NCBI RefSeq assembly: GCF_019303495.1
Contig: NZ_JAEVFI010000025.1
Coordinates: 359-63,012, forward strand
Source: Streptomyces sp. JJ66
GTDB taxonomy: Bacteria > Actinomycetota > Actinomycetes > Streptomycetales > Streptomycetaceae
Direction: 5' to 3'
DNA length: 62,654 bases
The position numbers and the translations under genes were made by a program. The notes beneath the pieces were generated by a model. It did no database searches. It had not been told where the DNA came from and saw only the letters and a program-made list of their open reading frames with translations. Positions 33,413 to 42,135 of the stretch are shown here, piece after piece (position 1 is the stretch's first letter; the number at the start of each line of letters is the position of its first letter).

Positions 33413-34399
33413 CTACCCCGTCTCGCCGAACGCGGCGAGCAGCCGTTCGGCGGCCAGCGACGCGGGCAGGGTGCCCGCGCGGACGTCGGCTTCGAGGCCC
33501 GGTGCCAGCGCCCGCACCGCGGGGTCCCGCGCCAGCCGGTCCAGCAGCTGGTCGCGGACCATGGCCCACACCCACTCCACCTGCTGGTCTGCCCGACGCG
33601 CGGCCAGCGCCCCGGTGCTCGCCAGCAGCGAGCGGTGCGCCTCCAGCCGCTCCCACAGCTCCTCCAGCCCGGTGCCCTCGGCCGCCGAGCAGGTCAGCAC
33701 CGGTGGCGTCCACTCGGCGTTCGGCGGTTGCAGCAGCCGCAGCGCGCCGGACAACTCGCGCGCCGCCGACTTCGCCTCGCGGGCGTGCGGCCCGTCCGCC
33801 TTGTTGACGGCCACGAGGTCGGCCAGCTCCAGCACGCCCTTCTTGATGCCCTGCAGCTGGTCCCCGGTGCGGGCCAGGGACAGCAGCAGGAAGGTGTCGG
33901 TCATCGCGGCCACCGTCGTCTCGGACTGGCCGACGCCGACGGTCTCCACCAGCACGACGTCGTACCCGGCGGCCTCCATCACCACCATCGACTCGCGGGT
34001 CGCCCGCGCCACCCCGCCGAGCGTGCCCGCGCTCGGCGAGGGCCGCACGAAGGCGTTCGGGTCCACCGCGAGCCGCGCCATGCGGGTCTTGTCGCCCAGA
34101 ATGGACCCGCCGGTACGCCCCGAGGACGGGTCCACGGCGAGCACGGCGACGCGGTGACCGCGCCCGGTCAGCAGCGTCCCCAGGGCGTCGATGAACGTCG
34201 ATTTGCCCACGCCCGGCACGCCGCTGATGCCGATGCGGCGCGCCGAGCCGGTGTGCGGCAGCAGCTCCACGAGGAGTCGCTGCGCGAGCTCCCGGTGGTC
34301 GGGGCGGGTGGACTCCACGAGCGTGATGGCGCGCGCGATCCACGCCCGCTTGCCCTCCCGCACGCCGCGTGCGTAGGTGTCCAGATCCGGTGCGGCCAT
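33413..34399 (-). CDS. meaB: MeaB-type GTPase chaperone of methylmalonyl-CoA mutase
   Basis: A 328-residue G3E-type GTPase. The P-loop is GISGVPGVGKSTFIDALG (about residue 57), followed by AVDPSSGRTGGSILGDKTRM, VETVGVGQSE (switch II) and NKADG (base recognition). MeaB loads adenosylcobalamin into the mutase and rescues inactivated enzyme. It lies 16 bases downstream of mutB and is the last gene of mutA-mutB-meaB. Confidence 0.95.
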   Translation of the reverse strand: MAAPDLDTYARGVREGKRAWIARAITLVESTRPDHRELAQRLLVELLPHTGSARRIGISGVPGVGKSTFIDALGTLLTGRGHRVAVLAVDPSSGRTGGSILGDKTRMARLAVDPNAFVRPSPSAGTLGGVARATRESMVVMEAAGYDVVLVETVGVGQSETTVAAMTDTFLLLSLARTGDQLQGIKKGVLELADLVAVNKADGPHAREAKSAARELSGALRLLQPPNAEWTPPVLTCSAAEGTGLEELWERLEAHRSLLASTGALAARRADQQVEWVWAMVRDQLLDRLARDPAVRALAPGLEADVRAGTLPASLAAERLLAAFGETG

Positions 34400-34415
34400 G
34401 CCGTCAGCGCCCGCC

Positions 34416-36626
34416 CTACAGGGTGTGGCCGAGGCTGGCGGCCAGCGAGCGGACCAGGTCGTGCGCGGCCTCCGGGATCACCGTGCCGGGCAGGAACACC
34501 GCCGCGGCGCCCATGTCGCGCAGCGGCCGCACGTCGGCGGGCGGGATGACCCCGCCGACGACGATCATGATGTCCTCGCGTCCCTGCGCGGCCAGCTCCT
34601 CGCGCAGCGCCGGGACGAGCGTGAGGTGCCCGGCGGCCAGCGAGGAGACGCCGACGATGTGCACGTCCGCCTCGACGGCCTGCCGCGCGACCTCCCCGGG
34701 CGTCTGGAACAGCGGGCCGACATCGACGTCGAAGCCGAGGTCGGCGAAGGCGGTGGCGATGACCTTCTGGCCCCGGTCGTGCCCGTCCTGCCCCATCTTG
34801 GCGACCAGGATGCGCGGGCGCCGGCCCTCGGCGGCCTCGAAGTCGCTCACCAGAGTGCGCGTCGCCTCCAGCGCGGTGGACTGCCCGGCCTCGTCTCGGT
34901 ACACACCCGAGATCGTACGGATCTGGCCCGCGTGGCGTCCGTACACCTTCTCCAGCGCGTCCGAGATCTCCCCGACGGTCGCCTTGGCGCGGGCGGCGTT
35001 CACGGCCAGGTGCAACAGGTTGCCATCCAGCGAGCCGCCGTCCACGTGACCTTGCTCGGCGGCGTGGGTCAGCGCCCGCAGCGCGTCCTGGCACACCGCC
35101 TCGTCGCGTTCGGCGCGCAGCCGCCGCAGCTTGTCGATCTGCTGGGCGCGCACCGAGGAGTTGTCAACCTTCAGCACCTCGATCTGCTCGTCGCTGGCGA
35201 CGCGGTACTTGTTGACGCCGATGACCGGCTGCCGTCCGGAGTCGATGCGCGCCTGGGTGCGCGCGGCCGCCTCCTCCACCCGCATCTTGGGGATACCGGC
35301 GTCGATCGCGCGGGCCATGCCCCCGGCCTGCTCGACCTCCTGGATGTGCTGCCAGGCCCGCCGCGCCAGGTCGTACGTCAGCTTCTCGACGTACGCGCTG
35401 CCGCCCCACGGGTCGATGACGCGGCACGTGCCCGACTCCTGCTGGAGCATCAACTGGGTGTTGCGGGCGATGCGGGCGGAGAAGTCGGTGGGCAGGGCGA
35501 GCGCCTCGTCCAGCGCGTTGGTGTGCAGCGACTGGGTGTGGCCCTGCGTCGCCGCCATCGCCTCCACACACGTACGGGTGACGTTGTTGAACACGTCCTG
35601 CGCCGTCAGCGACCAGCCCGAGGTCTGCGAATGCGTGCGCAGCGACAGCGACTTGGGGTTCTGCGGGTCGAAGCCCTTGACCAGCTTCGCCCACAGCAGC
35701 CGCGCCGCGCGCAGCTTGGCGACCTCCATGAAGAAGTTCATGCCGATCGCCCAGAAGAACGACAGCCGGGGCGCGAAGGCGTCCACGTCCAGCCCGGCGC
35801 CCAGGCCCGCGCGCAGGTACTCCACACCGTCGGCCAGGGTGTAGGCCAGCTCCAGGTCGGCCGTCGCCCCGGCCTCCTGGATGTGGTAGCCGGAGATGGA
35901 GATCGAGTTGTAGCGCGGCATCTTCTGCGAGGTGTACGCGAAGATGTCGGAGATGATCCGCATCGACGGCTGCGGCGGGTAGATGTAGGTGTTGCGGACC
36001 ATGAACTCCTTCAGAATGTCGTTCTGAATGGTTCCGGCCAGCTTCTCGGGCGGCACGCCCTGCTCCTCGGCGGCGACGATGTACAGCGCCAGCACCGGCA
36101 GCACCGCGCCATTCATCGTCATCGACACCGACATGCGGTCCAGCGGGATGCCGTCGAACAGCTGCCGCATGTCGTAGATCGAGTCGATCGCCACGCCCGC
36201 CATGCCGACATCGCCGGTCACACGCGGGTGGTCGGAGTCGTAGCCCCGGTGCGTGGGCAGGTCGAACGCGACCGACAAACCCTTCTGCCCCGCCGCCAGG
36301 TTACGCCGGTAGAAGGCGTTGGACTCCTCGGCCGTGGAGAACCCCGCGTACTGGCGCACCGTCCACGGCTGGTTGACGTACATCGTCGGGTACGGGCCGC
36401 GCAGGTAGGGCGCGACGCCCGGATAGGTGGCCAGGTGGTCCAGGCCCGCGAGGTCGTCGGCGGTGTAGAGCGGCTTGACGCCGATACCCTCGGGCGTCTC
36501 CCACACCAGCTCGTCCACACCCTGGCCCGCCTGCGCCTCGACGGCCGCGCGCCAGGTGGACGCGTCCCCCTGCGGCGCCGCGGTGCCCAGCTCGACGCCG
36601 GTGAAGTCGGGAATCTGGCTCATCAC
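34416..36626 (-). CDS. mutB: Methylmalonyl-CoA mutase large (catalytic) subunit
   Basis: A 736-residue enzyme interconverting succinyl-CoA and (R)-methylmalonyl-CoA. The N-terminal TIM barrel binds substrate (RGPYPTMYVNQPWTVRQYAGF, FDLPTHRGYDSDHPRVTGDVG, TMNGAVLPVLALYI). The C-terminal cobalamin domain has the DxHxxG motif in AKMGQDGHDRGQKVI, which supplies the axial histidine. Its ATG overlaps the mutA stop (ATGA at 36623-36626). It supplies methylmalonyl-CoA for polyketides or consumes propionate-derived carbon. Confidence 0.97.
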   Translation of the reverse strand: MMSQIPDFTGVELGTAAPQGDASTWRAAVEAQAGQGVDELVWETPEGIGVKPLYTADDLAGLDHLATYPGVAPYLRGPYPTMYVNQPWTVRQYAGFSTAEESNAFYRRNLAAGQKGLSVAFDLPTHRGYDSDHPRVTGDVGMAGVAIDSIYDMRQLFDGIPLDRMSVSMTMNGAVLPVLALYIVAAEEQGVPPEKLAGTIQNDILKEFMVRNTYIYPPQPSMRIISDIFAYTSQKMPRYNSISISGYHIQEAGATADLELAYTLADGVEYLRAGLGAGLDVDAFAPRLSFFWAIGMNFFMEVAKLRAARLLWAKLVKGFDPQNPKSLSLRTHSQTSGWSLTAQDVFNNVTRTCVEAMAATQGHTQSLHTNALDEALALPTDFSARIARNTQLMLQQESGTCRVIDPWGGSAYVEKLTYDLARRAWQHIQEVEQAGGMARAIDAGIPKMRVEEAAARTQARIDSGRQPVIGVNKYRVASDEQIEVLKVDNSSVRAQQIDKLRRLRAERDEAVCQDALRALTHAAEQGHVDGGSLDGNLLHLAVNAARAKATVGEISDALEKVYGRHAGQIRTISGVYRDEAGQSTALEATRTLVSDFEAAEGRRPRILVAKMGQDGHDRGQKVIATAFADLGFDVDVGPLFQTPGEVARQAVEADVHIVGVSSLAAGHLTLVPALREELAAQGREDIMIVVGGVIPPADVRPLRDMGAAAVFLPGTVIPEAAHDLVRSLAASLGHTL

Positions 36627-38518
36627 TGCACTCCCAGCTCGTCCAGGACGCCGCTCAGCAGCGCCACCGCGTCACCACCCGCGGCGACGTAGCCGTCCAC
36701 GCCCGCCGCCTCCAGGCTCCCGCGCAGCTCCCCCGGGCGGCCAGCGAGGAACACCCGCCGCACCCCGGCTTCCTTCGCCGCCCGCGCCACGGCCTCGGCC
36801 TGCTCGGCGTAGACCGCGTCGCTGGAGCACAGGCACACCACACCGGCGCCCCGGGCCGCCGCTGCGGCGGTCTCGGCGTCCACCGGCGTGAGCCGCGGTG
36901 CGATGCCGCCCGCCTGGAACAGGTTCGACGCGAACGTCACCCGCGTCGTGTAGGCCGCCGCGCTGCCGAGCGCCAGCAGCGGCACCGTGGGACGCGCACC
37001 GGTGTCCGCCAGGTGCGCGTCCGAGCGGGCGCGCAGCGCCTCGTACGCCTCGTCGCGCCGCACCCGGGGCAGGCCGCCGCCCGGCTGCTCGGGCGGCACG
37101 TCCCGGCGCACCGGCTCCTCGTCGAGCAGCGGGAACTCGCTGACGCCGGTGACCGGTTCGCGCCGGTGCGCCAGCTCCTCGGTGCGCTGTGCCCACGTCG
37201 CGGCCAGCCGCTCGCGCACCAGGCCGTCGCGCAGCGCCGCGAGCTGACCGCCCGCCCGCTCGATCTCCTGGAACCACGCCCACGCGGCGCGGGCCAGCTC
37301 GTCCGTCAGCCGCTCGACGTACCAGGAGCCGCCCGCCGGGTCGATCACCCGGGCGACGTGCGCCTCCTCGATGACGATCGTGGAGGTGTTGCGGGCGACG
37401 CGGCGCGCGAACGCGTCCGGCAGCCCCGCCGCGTGGTCGAACGGCAGCACGGTGACGGCGTCCGCGCCGCCCACCCCGGCGGCGAGCGTGGCCACCGTGG
37501 TGCGCAGCATGTTCACCCACGGATCACGGCGCGTCATCATCACCGGCGAGGTGACCGCGTGCTGCCGCTGCGCCGCCGCGCCGGAGGTGACGCCGCACGC
37601 CTGCGCGACCCGGGCCCACAGCCGCCGCGCCGCGCGCAGCTTGGCGATGGTGGTGAACTGGTCGGCGCTGGCCGCGTACCGGAACTCCAGCTGGCGGCAG
37701 GCGTCCTCGGGGCTCAGGCCCGCGTCGGTCAGCGTGCGCAGGTAGGCCACCGCCGTCGCCAGCGAGCAGCCCAGCTCCTGCGCCGGGCTGCCGCCCGCCT
37801 CGTGGTAGGGCAGCGCGTCCACGGTCAGCGTGCGCAGCCTCGGGTGGGTGCCGGACACGCGCCGCGCCCAGCGGGCGGCGGTCTCCAGCAGCTGCGACGT
37901 CGGCCCCTCGTCCCCGGTGCGCGCCAGCAGGCCCAGCGGGTCCGCGCCCAGGTTCCCGGCCACGTCCGACGGCGACACCTCGCGCTCGCCGTGCACCCGC
38001 AGCAACTCACTCGCGGCGGCGTCGAACTCCTCACCCGCGTCCAGCACGACCGGGGCCAGGTCCAGGTAGACGCCGTCCAGCGCGGCGCCGAGCGCGGACA
38101 CCGGCAGGCCCGCGCGGCCCAGCACCAGCCACACCGAGCTGACCCCGTTCTCCAGGTCGGCCAGCACGGCGTCGTTGGTACGGGCCACGTCCGCGCTGCG
38201 GTGCTGCTGGCGCACGTCCCAGCCGGCGGGCGAGTTGCCCTTCGGCGTCGCGCCACGCACGTAGGGCGCGAACCCGGGGAACCCGGGGACGTCGGCGCAC
38301 CCGGCGCCGCCCTCGGGGGCGTCCTCGGCGGTGTACAGCGGGCGGGTACGAAGCCCGTCCTGGAGCGGGGTGGACAGCGCTTCCTCGGCTTCCGTCCCGG
38401 TGACCTCACCCGCGCCGGACTTACGCAGCACGTTCGTAACGAGGCGCTGCCACTGCTCGCGCGTGACAGCGGGGAACTCGGCGGCCAGGGAGAGCCCGTC
38501 GTCAGGCTGGACCGTCAT
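36623..38518 (-). CDS. mutA: Methylmalonyl-CoA mutase small subunit
   Basis: A 631-residue non-catalytic partner of MutB. It has the mutase barrel fold (LYTAEDAPEG, GWDVRQQHRSADVARTNDAVL, RVIDPAGGSWYVERLTDELA) and a C-terminal cobalamin-domain-like part that lacks the DxHxxG motif (VVCLCSSDAVYAEQAEAVA instead). This is the usual degeneration of the small subunit. It is the first gene of mutA-mutB-meaB; the ATG at 38518 is divergent from cobF. Confidence 0.95.
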   Translation of the reverse strand: MTVQPDDGLSLAAEFPAVTREQWQRLVTNVLRKSGAGEVTGTEAEEALSTPLQDGLRTRPLYTAEDAPEGGAGCADVPGFPGFAPYVRGATPKGNSPAGWDVRQQHRSADVARTNDAVLADLENGVSSVWLVLGRAGLPVSALGAALDGVYLDLAPVVLDAGEEFDAAASELLRVHGEREVSPSDVAGNLGADPLGLLARTGDEGPTSQLLETAARWARRVSGTHPRLRTLTVDALPYHEAGGSPAQELGCSLATAVAYLRTLTDAGLSPEDACRQLEFRYAASADQFTTIAKLRAARRLWARVAQACGVTSGAAAQRQHAVTSPVMMTRRDPWVNMLRTTVATLAAGVGGADAVTVLPFDHAAGLPDAFARRVARNTSTIVIEEAHVARVIDPAGGSWYVERLTDELARAAWAWFQEIERAGGQLAALRDGLVRERLAATWAQRTEELAHRREPVTGVSEFPLLDEEPVRRDVPPEQPGGGLPRVRRDEAYEALRARSDAHLADTGARPTVPLLALGSAAAYTTRVTFASNLFQAGGIAPRLTPVDAETAAAAARGAGVVCLCSSDAVYAEQAEAVARAAKEAGVRRVFLAGRPGELRGSLEAAGVDGYVAAGGDAVALLSGVLDELGVQ

Positions 38519-38728
38519 GCCCGCAGGCTAGGGCGTGAACGCTCGTTCCGCAGCGGAGCACAGCTGTGACCTTGGACTCTCCGGTCAGTTTCACCCGCTC
38601 CCCGCTCCGGCCCACCCTTGCGGCGTCCCGGCCCCCCGCACAGCACGCCCCGATCCGCCCGCGACGCACCCCACCCCCGGCGCACCCCGCCTACCCGCGT
38701 GCCCCGGCCGCTGCGGCAGACTCACCCC

Positions 38729-39514
38729 GTGCGACGAATCCTGGTGATCGGCATCGGAGCCGGCGACCCCGAACAGCTCACCCTGCGGGCGGTCCGCGCC
38801 CTCAACGAAGCCGACGCGTTCTTCCTCCTCGACAAGGGCCGCGCCAAACGCGACCTCATCGACCTGCGCGAAGAGATCCTGCGCCAGCACGTGACGCGCG
38901 CCGACTACCGCGTCATCGAAGACCGCGACCCCACCCGCGACCGCACCACCCCCACCTCCGACCGTACCGGCGCCTACACCCAGGGCGTGGACGACTGGCG
39001 GCAGGCCCGCGCCGACATCTACGAACGCCTCATCCGCGACGAGCTCGCGGACGGCGAGTGCGGCGCCTTCCTGGTGTGGGGCGACCCGGCCCTGTACGAC
39101 TCCACCCTCGGCATCCTCGCCGACGTCCTCGCGCGCGGCACCGTGTCCTTCGAGCACGAGGTGATCCCCGGCATCAGTGCCGTCTCCTCGCTGGCCGCCC
39201 GCCACCGCACGGGGCTGAACCGGGTGGGCGGCGCGGTCCAGATCACCACCGGGCGCCGCCTGGCCTCCGGCTTCCCGGCGGAAGCCGACGACGTGGTGGT
39301 CATGCTCGACGCGCACCAGACCTTCACCGACTTCGCCGACGACCCCAGCCTGCACATCTACTGGGGCGCCTACCTCGGCACCCCCGACGAACTCCTGGCC
39401 TCCGGCCCACTCCCGGAAGCGGCGCCCCGCATCACCGCGCTCCGCGAGGAGGCCCGCGCGCGCAAGGGCTGGATCATGGACACCTACCTCCTGCGCCGCA
39501 CCGCGCCGGAGTGA
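38729..39514 (+). CDS. cobF: Precorrin-6A synthase (deacetylating)
   Basis: A 261-residue SAM-dependent methyltransferase of the tetrapyrrole methylase fold (ILVIGIGAGDPEQLTLRAVRALNEADAFF; FLVWGDPALYDSTLG; VIPGISAVSSLAARH). CobF methylates C-1 of the corrin ring and releases the C-20 methyl unit as acetate in aerobic cobalamin synthesis. The start is GTG 38729, directly before the fold. Upstream frame is not coding-like. It is paired across a short gap with convergent cobK. Confidence 0.94.
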   Translation: MRRILVIGIGAGDPEQLTLRAVRALNEADAFFLLDKGRAKRDLIDLREEILRQHVTRADYRVIEDRDPTRDRTTPTSDRTGAYTQGVDDWRQARADIYERLIRDELADGECGAFLVWGDPALYDSTLGILADVLARGTVSFEHEVIPGISAVSSLAARHRTGLNRVGGAVQITTGRRLASGFPAEADDVVVMLDAHQTFTDFADDPSLHIYWGAYLGTPDELLASGPLPEAAPRITALREEARARKGWIMDTYLLRRTAPE

Positions 39515-39591
39515 GCCCGCAGAGCGACGAGCGGCAGGGTCCTCCCCTGACCGGGCGGGCACGGGTCCGTCCGTCCCGGGGCGCTTCCCAG

Positions 39592-39651
39592 CGGTAGCCG
39601 GGACGCCGGTAGCTGGAGCGCCGGTAGCCGGGACGCCGGTGGCCGGACGAC
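39592..39651. repeat. Four tandem 15-bp repeats between cobF and cobK
   Basis: CGGTAGCCGGGACGC (39592), CGGTAGCTGGAGCGC (39607), CGGTAGCCGGGACGC (39622) and CGGTGGCCGGACGAC (39637). Units 1 and 3 are identical; 2 and 4 differ by point changes. The array lies in the gap between convergent genes, like the 15-bp array at 2685. Confidence 0.85.
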
Positions 39652-39756
39652 GGGCCGCAGCCAGCGCCACCACGCGGCGGGCGGGCCGCGGGGAGTCCGA
39701 GGGCAGCGCCCACTGTTCGGTGCGCCGGAGCCCCCCGGCCGCAGGCCACGGGATGG

Positions 39757-40503
39757 TCAGGCGCGCCCCAGGCCAGCGACCCACCGCACCGCCCCCGGGA
39801 CGTCGGCCACAGCACGCACCCCGCAGGGCGCCGCAGGCCGCCGCACCACCAGCACCGGCACCCCCAGTTCCCGCGCGGCCGTCAGCTTCGCCACCGTCGC
39901 CGTCCCCCCGCTGTCCTTGGTGACCACCACGTCCACGCCCCACCGGGTGAGCAGCGCCCGTTCGTCCGCCACCGTGAAGGGCCCGCGAGCGAGCAGTACC
40001 TCCCGGTGCCGGGGCAGCGGCGGGGACGGCGCGGTCACCGCCCGCACCAGGAACCAGCACGGGTCCACGCCTGCGAACGGGGCGAGTTGCTGCCGCCCCA
40101 CGCTGAGGAACACCCGTCTCCCCAGCGACGGCACCACCGCGGCCGCCTCCGCCACGGAGCCGACGTCCACCCAGCGGTCGCCGGGTCCGGCCTCCCACCC
40201 GGGCCGCCGTACCGCCAGCAGCGGCACCCCGGCCGCCCGCGCCGCCCGCGCCGCGTTACCGCTGATCCGTTCGGCGAAGGGGTGCGTGGCGTCCACGACG
40301 GCGTCCACCCGGTGCTCACGCAGCCACGCCGCGAGCCCGTCTGCCCCGCCGAACCCGCCGACCCGCACCTCCCCGGGCAACGCCACCCCGTCCGCCACCC
40401 GCCCAGCCAGCGACGACGTCACCCGCGTCACCCGGGGCAGCGCGGCCAGCTCCCCGGCCAGCCGCCGCCCTTCCGCCGTCCCACCCAGCACGAGTACATG
40501 CAC
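39757..40503 (-). CDS. cobK: Precorrin-6A reductase
   Basis: A 248-residue NADPH-dependent enzyme reducing precorrin-6A to -6B. Family motifs are VLVLGGTAEGRRLAGEL (start), VDAVVDATHPFAERISGNAARA, WVDVGSVAEAA and VVTKDSGGTATVAKLTAA. The length is normal. The frame is open to 40767, but the GTG at 40503 begins at the nucleotide-binding strand and is preferred. It converges with cobF. The cobalamin theme agrees with the neighbouring mutAB-meaB. Confidence 0.94.
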   Translation of the reverse strand: MHVLVLGGTAEGRRLAGELAALPRVTRVTSSLAGRVADGVALPGEVRVGGFGGADGLAAWLREHRVDAVVDATHPFAERISGNAARAARAAGVPLLAVRRPGWEAGPGDRWVDVGSVAEAAAVVPSLGRRVFLSVGRQQLAPFAGVDPCWFLVRAVTAPSPPLPRHREVLLARGPFTVADERALLTRWGVDVVVTKDSGGTATVAKLTAARELGVPVLVVRRPAAPCGVRAVADVPGAVRWVAGLGRA

Positions 40504-40627
40504 ACCCCCACTGTCCCAGCCGTCCACCCCGGGGAACGACGCGCCTCCAAGCCCCCACGGGTCTCCGAGAACAGCCCCGAAGCTCCCACCGCGCCCACGA
40601 GAGGCACAAGACCACGAGAACACGAGA

Positions 40628-40671
40628 AAGGGCCTCCTCACGGCGAGTTTCCTCACCGCGAGGAGGCCCTT
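40628..40671. terminator. Long hairpin upstream of cobK at the NRPS-cluster boundary
   Basis: AAGGGCCTCCTC (40628-40639) pairs with GAGGAGGCCCTT (40660-40671), and the interior CGGCGAG/CTCACCG adds further pairing around a TTTC-type loop. It has terminator form for transcripts from either side; the minus-strand thioesterase operon reads towards it. Confidence 0.7.
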
Positions 40672-40722
40672 CCATCGGTACCTCAGGTGTGGGGCACCGA
40701 CGAACCCCGCTGGCCATGGTCT

Positions 40723-40955
40723 ATGTGGGTACGTACGGAGATCGTTTCCCGCGCTGATCCAGATCATTTCCCACCGCCCTGGTCAGAGGCTGCCGACCCC
40801 CACCACCTCACCCGCTACCCGGGCACCCTGGCCTTCCACCTGCCCGAACGCCGGCCCTGGCAGGATGCCTTCGAGGTGTGGTTGACGGCCGTCGGCCTGC
40901 TGCCTGCCGACCCGCCTCTCGCTGCCCTGCCCACCCACGACCAAGGACTCCGGAG
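40723..40955 (+). pseudogene. Possible remnant of an unidentified coding sequence
   Basis: From ATG 40723 about 78 codons look protein-like (MWVRTEIVSRADPDHFPPPW, then YPGTLAFHLPERRPWQDAF and EVWLTAVGLLPADPPLAALP). After that the frame continues without a natural end into the antisense of the thioesterase gene. No stop codon, family or ribosome site was recognised. The residue pattern (Trp, Phe, His content) is unlike the surrounding shadow frames, so it may be a truncated gene left at the cluster boundary. This is a weak call. Confidence 0.3.
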
Positions 40956-41064
40956 AACCGGCACCGACACGGCCACCCGACGATCACCCGCACCCACCAG
41001 CGGAAACCCGCGTCGCCGGAATCACCCAGAACGGCTCACCAGAACCCGCCCGGTGGATCCAGGC

Positions 41065-41877
41065 TCAGGAGCCTTGATCGGCGAGACGCGGGGGCAGGGC
41101 GTCGGATGGGACCCCAAGCGTTGCCCTCAGGCTGTGGACGAAGAGCTCCGGCTCCGCCGTGAAGTAGAAATGGTCCCCCGCGAATACCCGGACGTCGCAG
41201 GCCGCCAGGGTGTGGCGGCGCCAGGCTTCGGCGTGCGCGGGGCGGACCTTGGGGTCCGTCTCTCCGATGAAGACGGTGATCGGGCAGGCCACCACCGTCC
41301 CCGGACCGGTCGGGTAGCTCTCGATGGCCTCCAGGTCGCCCCGTATCGCCGGGAGCAGCAGCTCGACCAGCTCCGCCTGGTTGGCGAAGGCTCGGTCGGT
41401 GCCGCCGAGGTCCATCACGGCCGCCAGCACGGCCTCGTCGTCGAGGAAGCGGATCCCTTCGTCGACCCGGTCCGAGGGGGCACCGGCCGCCGAGGCGACG
41501 ATCCGGTTCGGGGACCGCCCGGTCTCCCGCTCCATCCGGCGGGCCACCTCGAACGCGACGATGGCGCCCATGCTGTGGCCGAAGAACACCGGTCGGCCGG
41601 ACAGCCAGGGGCGCAGGGCCTCGTGGGCTGCGTCCGCCAGCTCCTCGATCGAGGTCAGTGCCTCCTCCCCCAACCGATCCGCCCGCCCCGGGTACTGGAC
41701 CACCAGGACCTCCACGTCGGGGGCCAGGGCCTGCGACAGCGGATACCAGTAGCCTGCGGACCCGCCCGCGTGCGGGAAGCAGATCAGAGTGCGCCGCGCG
41801 CCTGGGGACGGGTGGAAGCGCCGGACCCAACGGTCCCGCCGCTCCGCATCCGACGCGCCGCTCGCCGTCTTGCTCAC
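41065..41877 (-). CDS. Type II thioesterase of the NRPS cluster
   Basis: A 270-residue alpha/beta hydrolase. It has FPHAGGSAGYWYPLSQAL (oxyanion region), YPGRADRLGEE, the nucleophile elbow GHSMGA, FIGETDPKV (Asp) and AGDHFYFT (His), so the Ser-Asp-His triad is complete. Type II thioesterases remove stalled or wrong acyl groups from carrier proteins. The GTG at 41877 lies just after the stop of a deleted MBL-fold gene. Because of that deletion, the frame is open to ATG 42099, giving a possible 344-residue fusion. It is the last gene of the leftward cluster transcript. Confidence 0.93.
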   Translation of the reverse strand: MSKTASGASDAERRDRWVRRFHPSPGARRTLICFPHAGGSAGYWYPLSQALAPDVEVLVVQYPGRADRLGEEALTSIEELADAAHEALRPWLSGRPVFFGHSMGAIVAFEVARRMERETGRSPNRIVASAAGAPSDRVDEGIRFLDDEAVLAAVMDLGGTDRAFANQAELVELLLPAIRGDLEAIESYPTGPGTVVACPITVFIGETDPKVRPAHAEAWRRHTLAACDVRVFAGDHFYFTAEPELFVHSLRATLGVPSDALPPRLADQGS

Positions 41878-41881
41878 GCGC

Positions 41882-42099
41882 TCACCAGCCCCGTTCCCGC
41901 CAGGCCGGCAGGGCCGGCCGCTCCGTACCCAGGGTGCCGTCGCGCCCGTGGCCGGGGTGGAACCGGGTGTCGTCCGGCAGCCGGGCGAACAGGCGTTGTT
42001 GTCGGTGTCCTCGTTCACGGACACCTTGGTCACGGTCAGGCCCGTGAGCTCCAGCACGGCCGCCGGGCCGCCGGGGGTCACGTCACCGGTGTACGGCAT
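41882..42099 (-). pseudogene. Internally deleted MBL-fold metallohydrolase gene
   Basis: The first 36 codons from ATG 42099 (MPYTGDVTPGGPAAVLELTG, then LTVTKVSVNEDTDNNA) match the opening of streptomycete MBL-fold hydrolases. After about 41995 a different frame reads RLFARLPDDTRFHPGHG, then TLGTERPALPAWRERGW and a stop at 41882, which is the exact C-terminus of that family. The central 140-150 residues, including the HxHxDH zinc motif, are missing and the halves are out of frame. The join lies in GCCTGTTCGCC, where both ends could share CGCCT. AAGGAGA precedes the ATG, so it is still translatable and now runs into the thioesterase frame. Confidence 0.82.
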
Positions 42100-42135
42100 C
42101 GTCGGTCTCCTTCCTCGGTCTCCTCCCCTGACGCG

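Larger units (their letters stand above)
40504..41064. other. Intergenic boundary region between cobK and the NRPS cluster
   Basis: The region is 561 bases. It holds a strong hairpin at 40628-40671 and a coding-looking remnant from ATG 40723, annotated separately. It is the likely left edge of the biosynthetic cluster. No direct repeat, tRNA or integrase suggesting a site-specific insertion was seen. Confidence 0.5.

Noticed and set aside
41065..42099. Reading the thioesterase gene as a 344-residue natural protein starting at ATG 42099
   Set aside because: The extra N-terminus is the opening of an MBL-fold hydrolase followed by frameshifted remains of the same protein. A separate start with GGTGAG exists at GTG 41877. 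The fusion is kept only as a possibility.
42000..42099. RiPP precursor peptide next to the desaturase
   Set aside because: The short product with CSPGC looked like a core peptide, but its opening matches MBL-fold hydrolases and the other frame supplies their C-terminus, so it is a deletion remnant.
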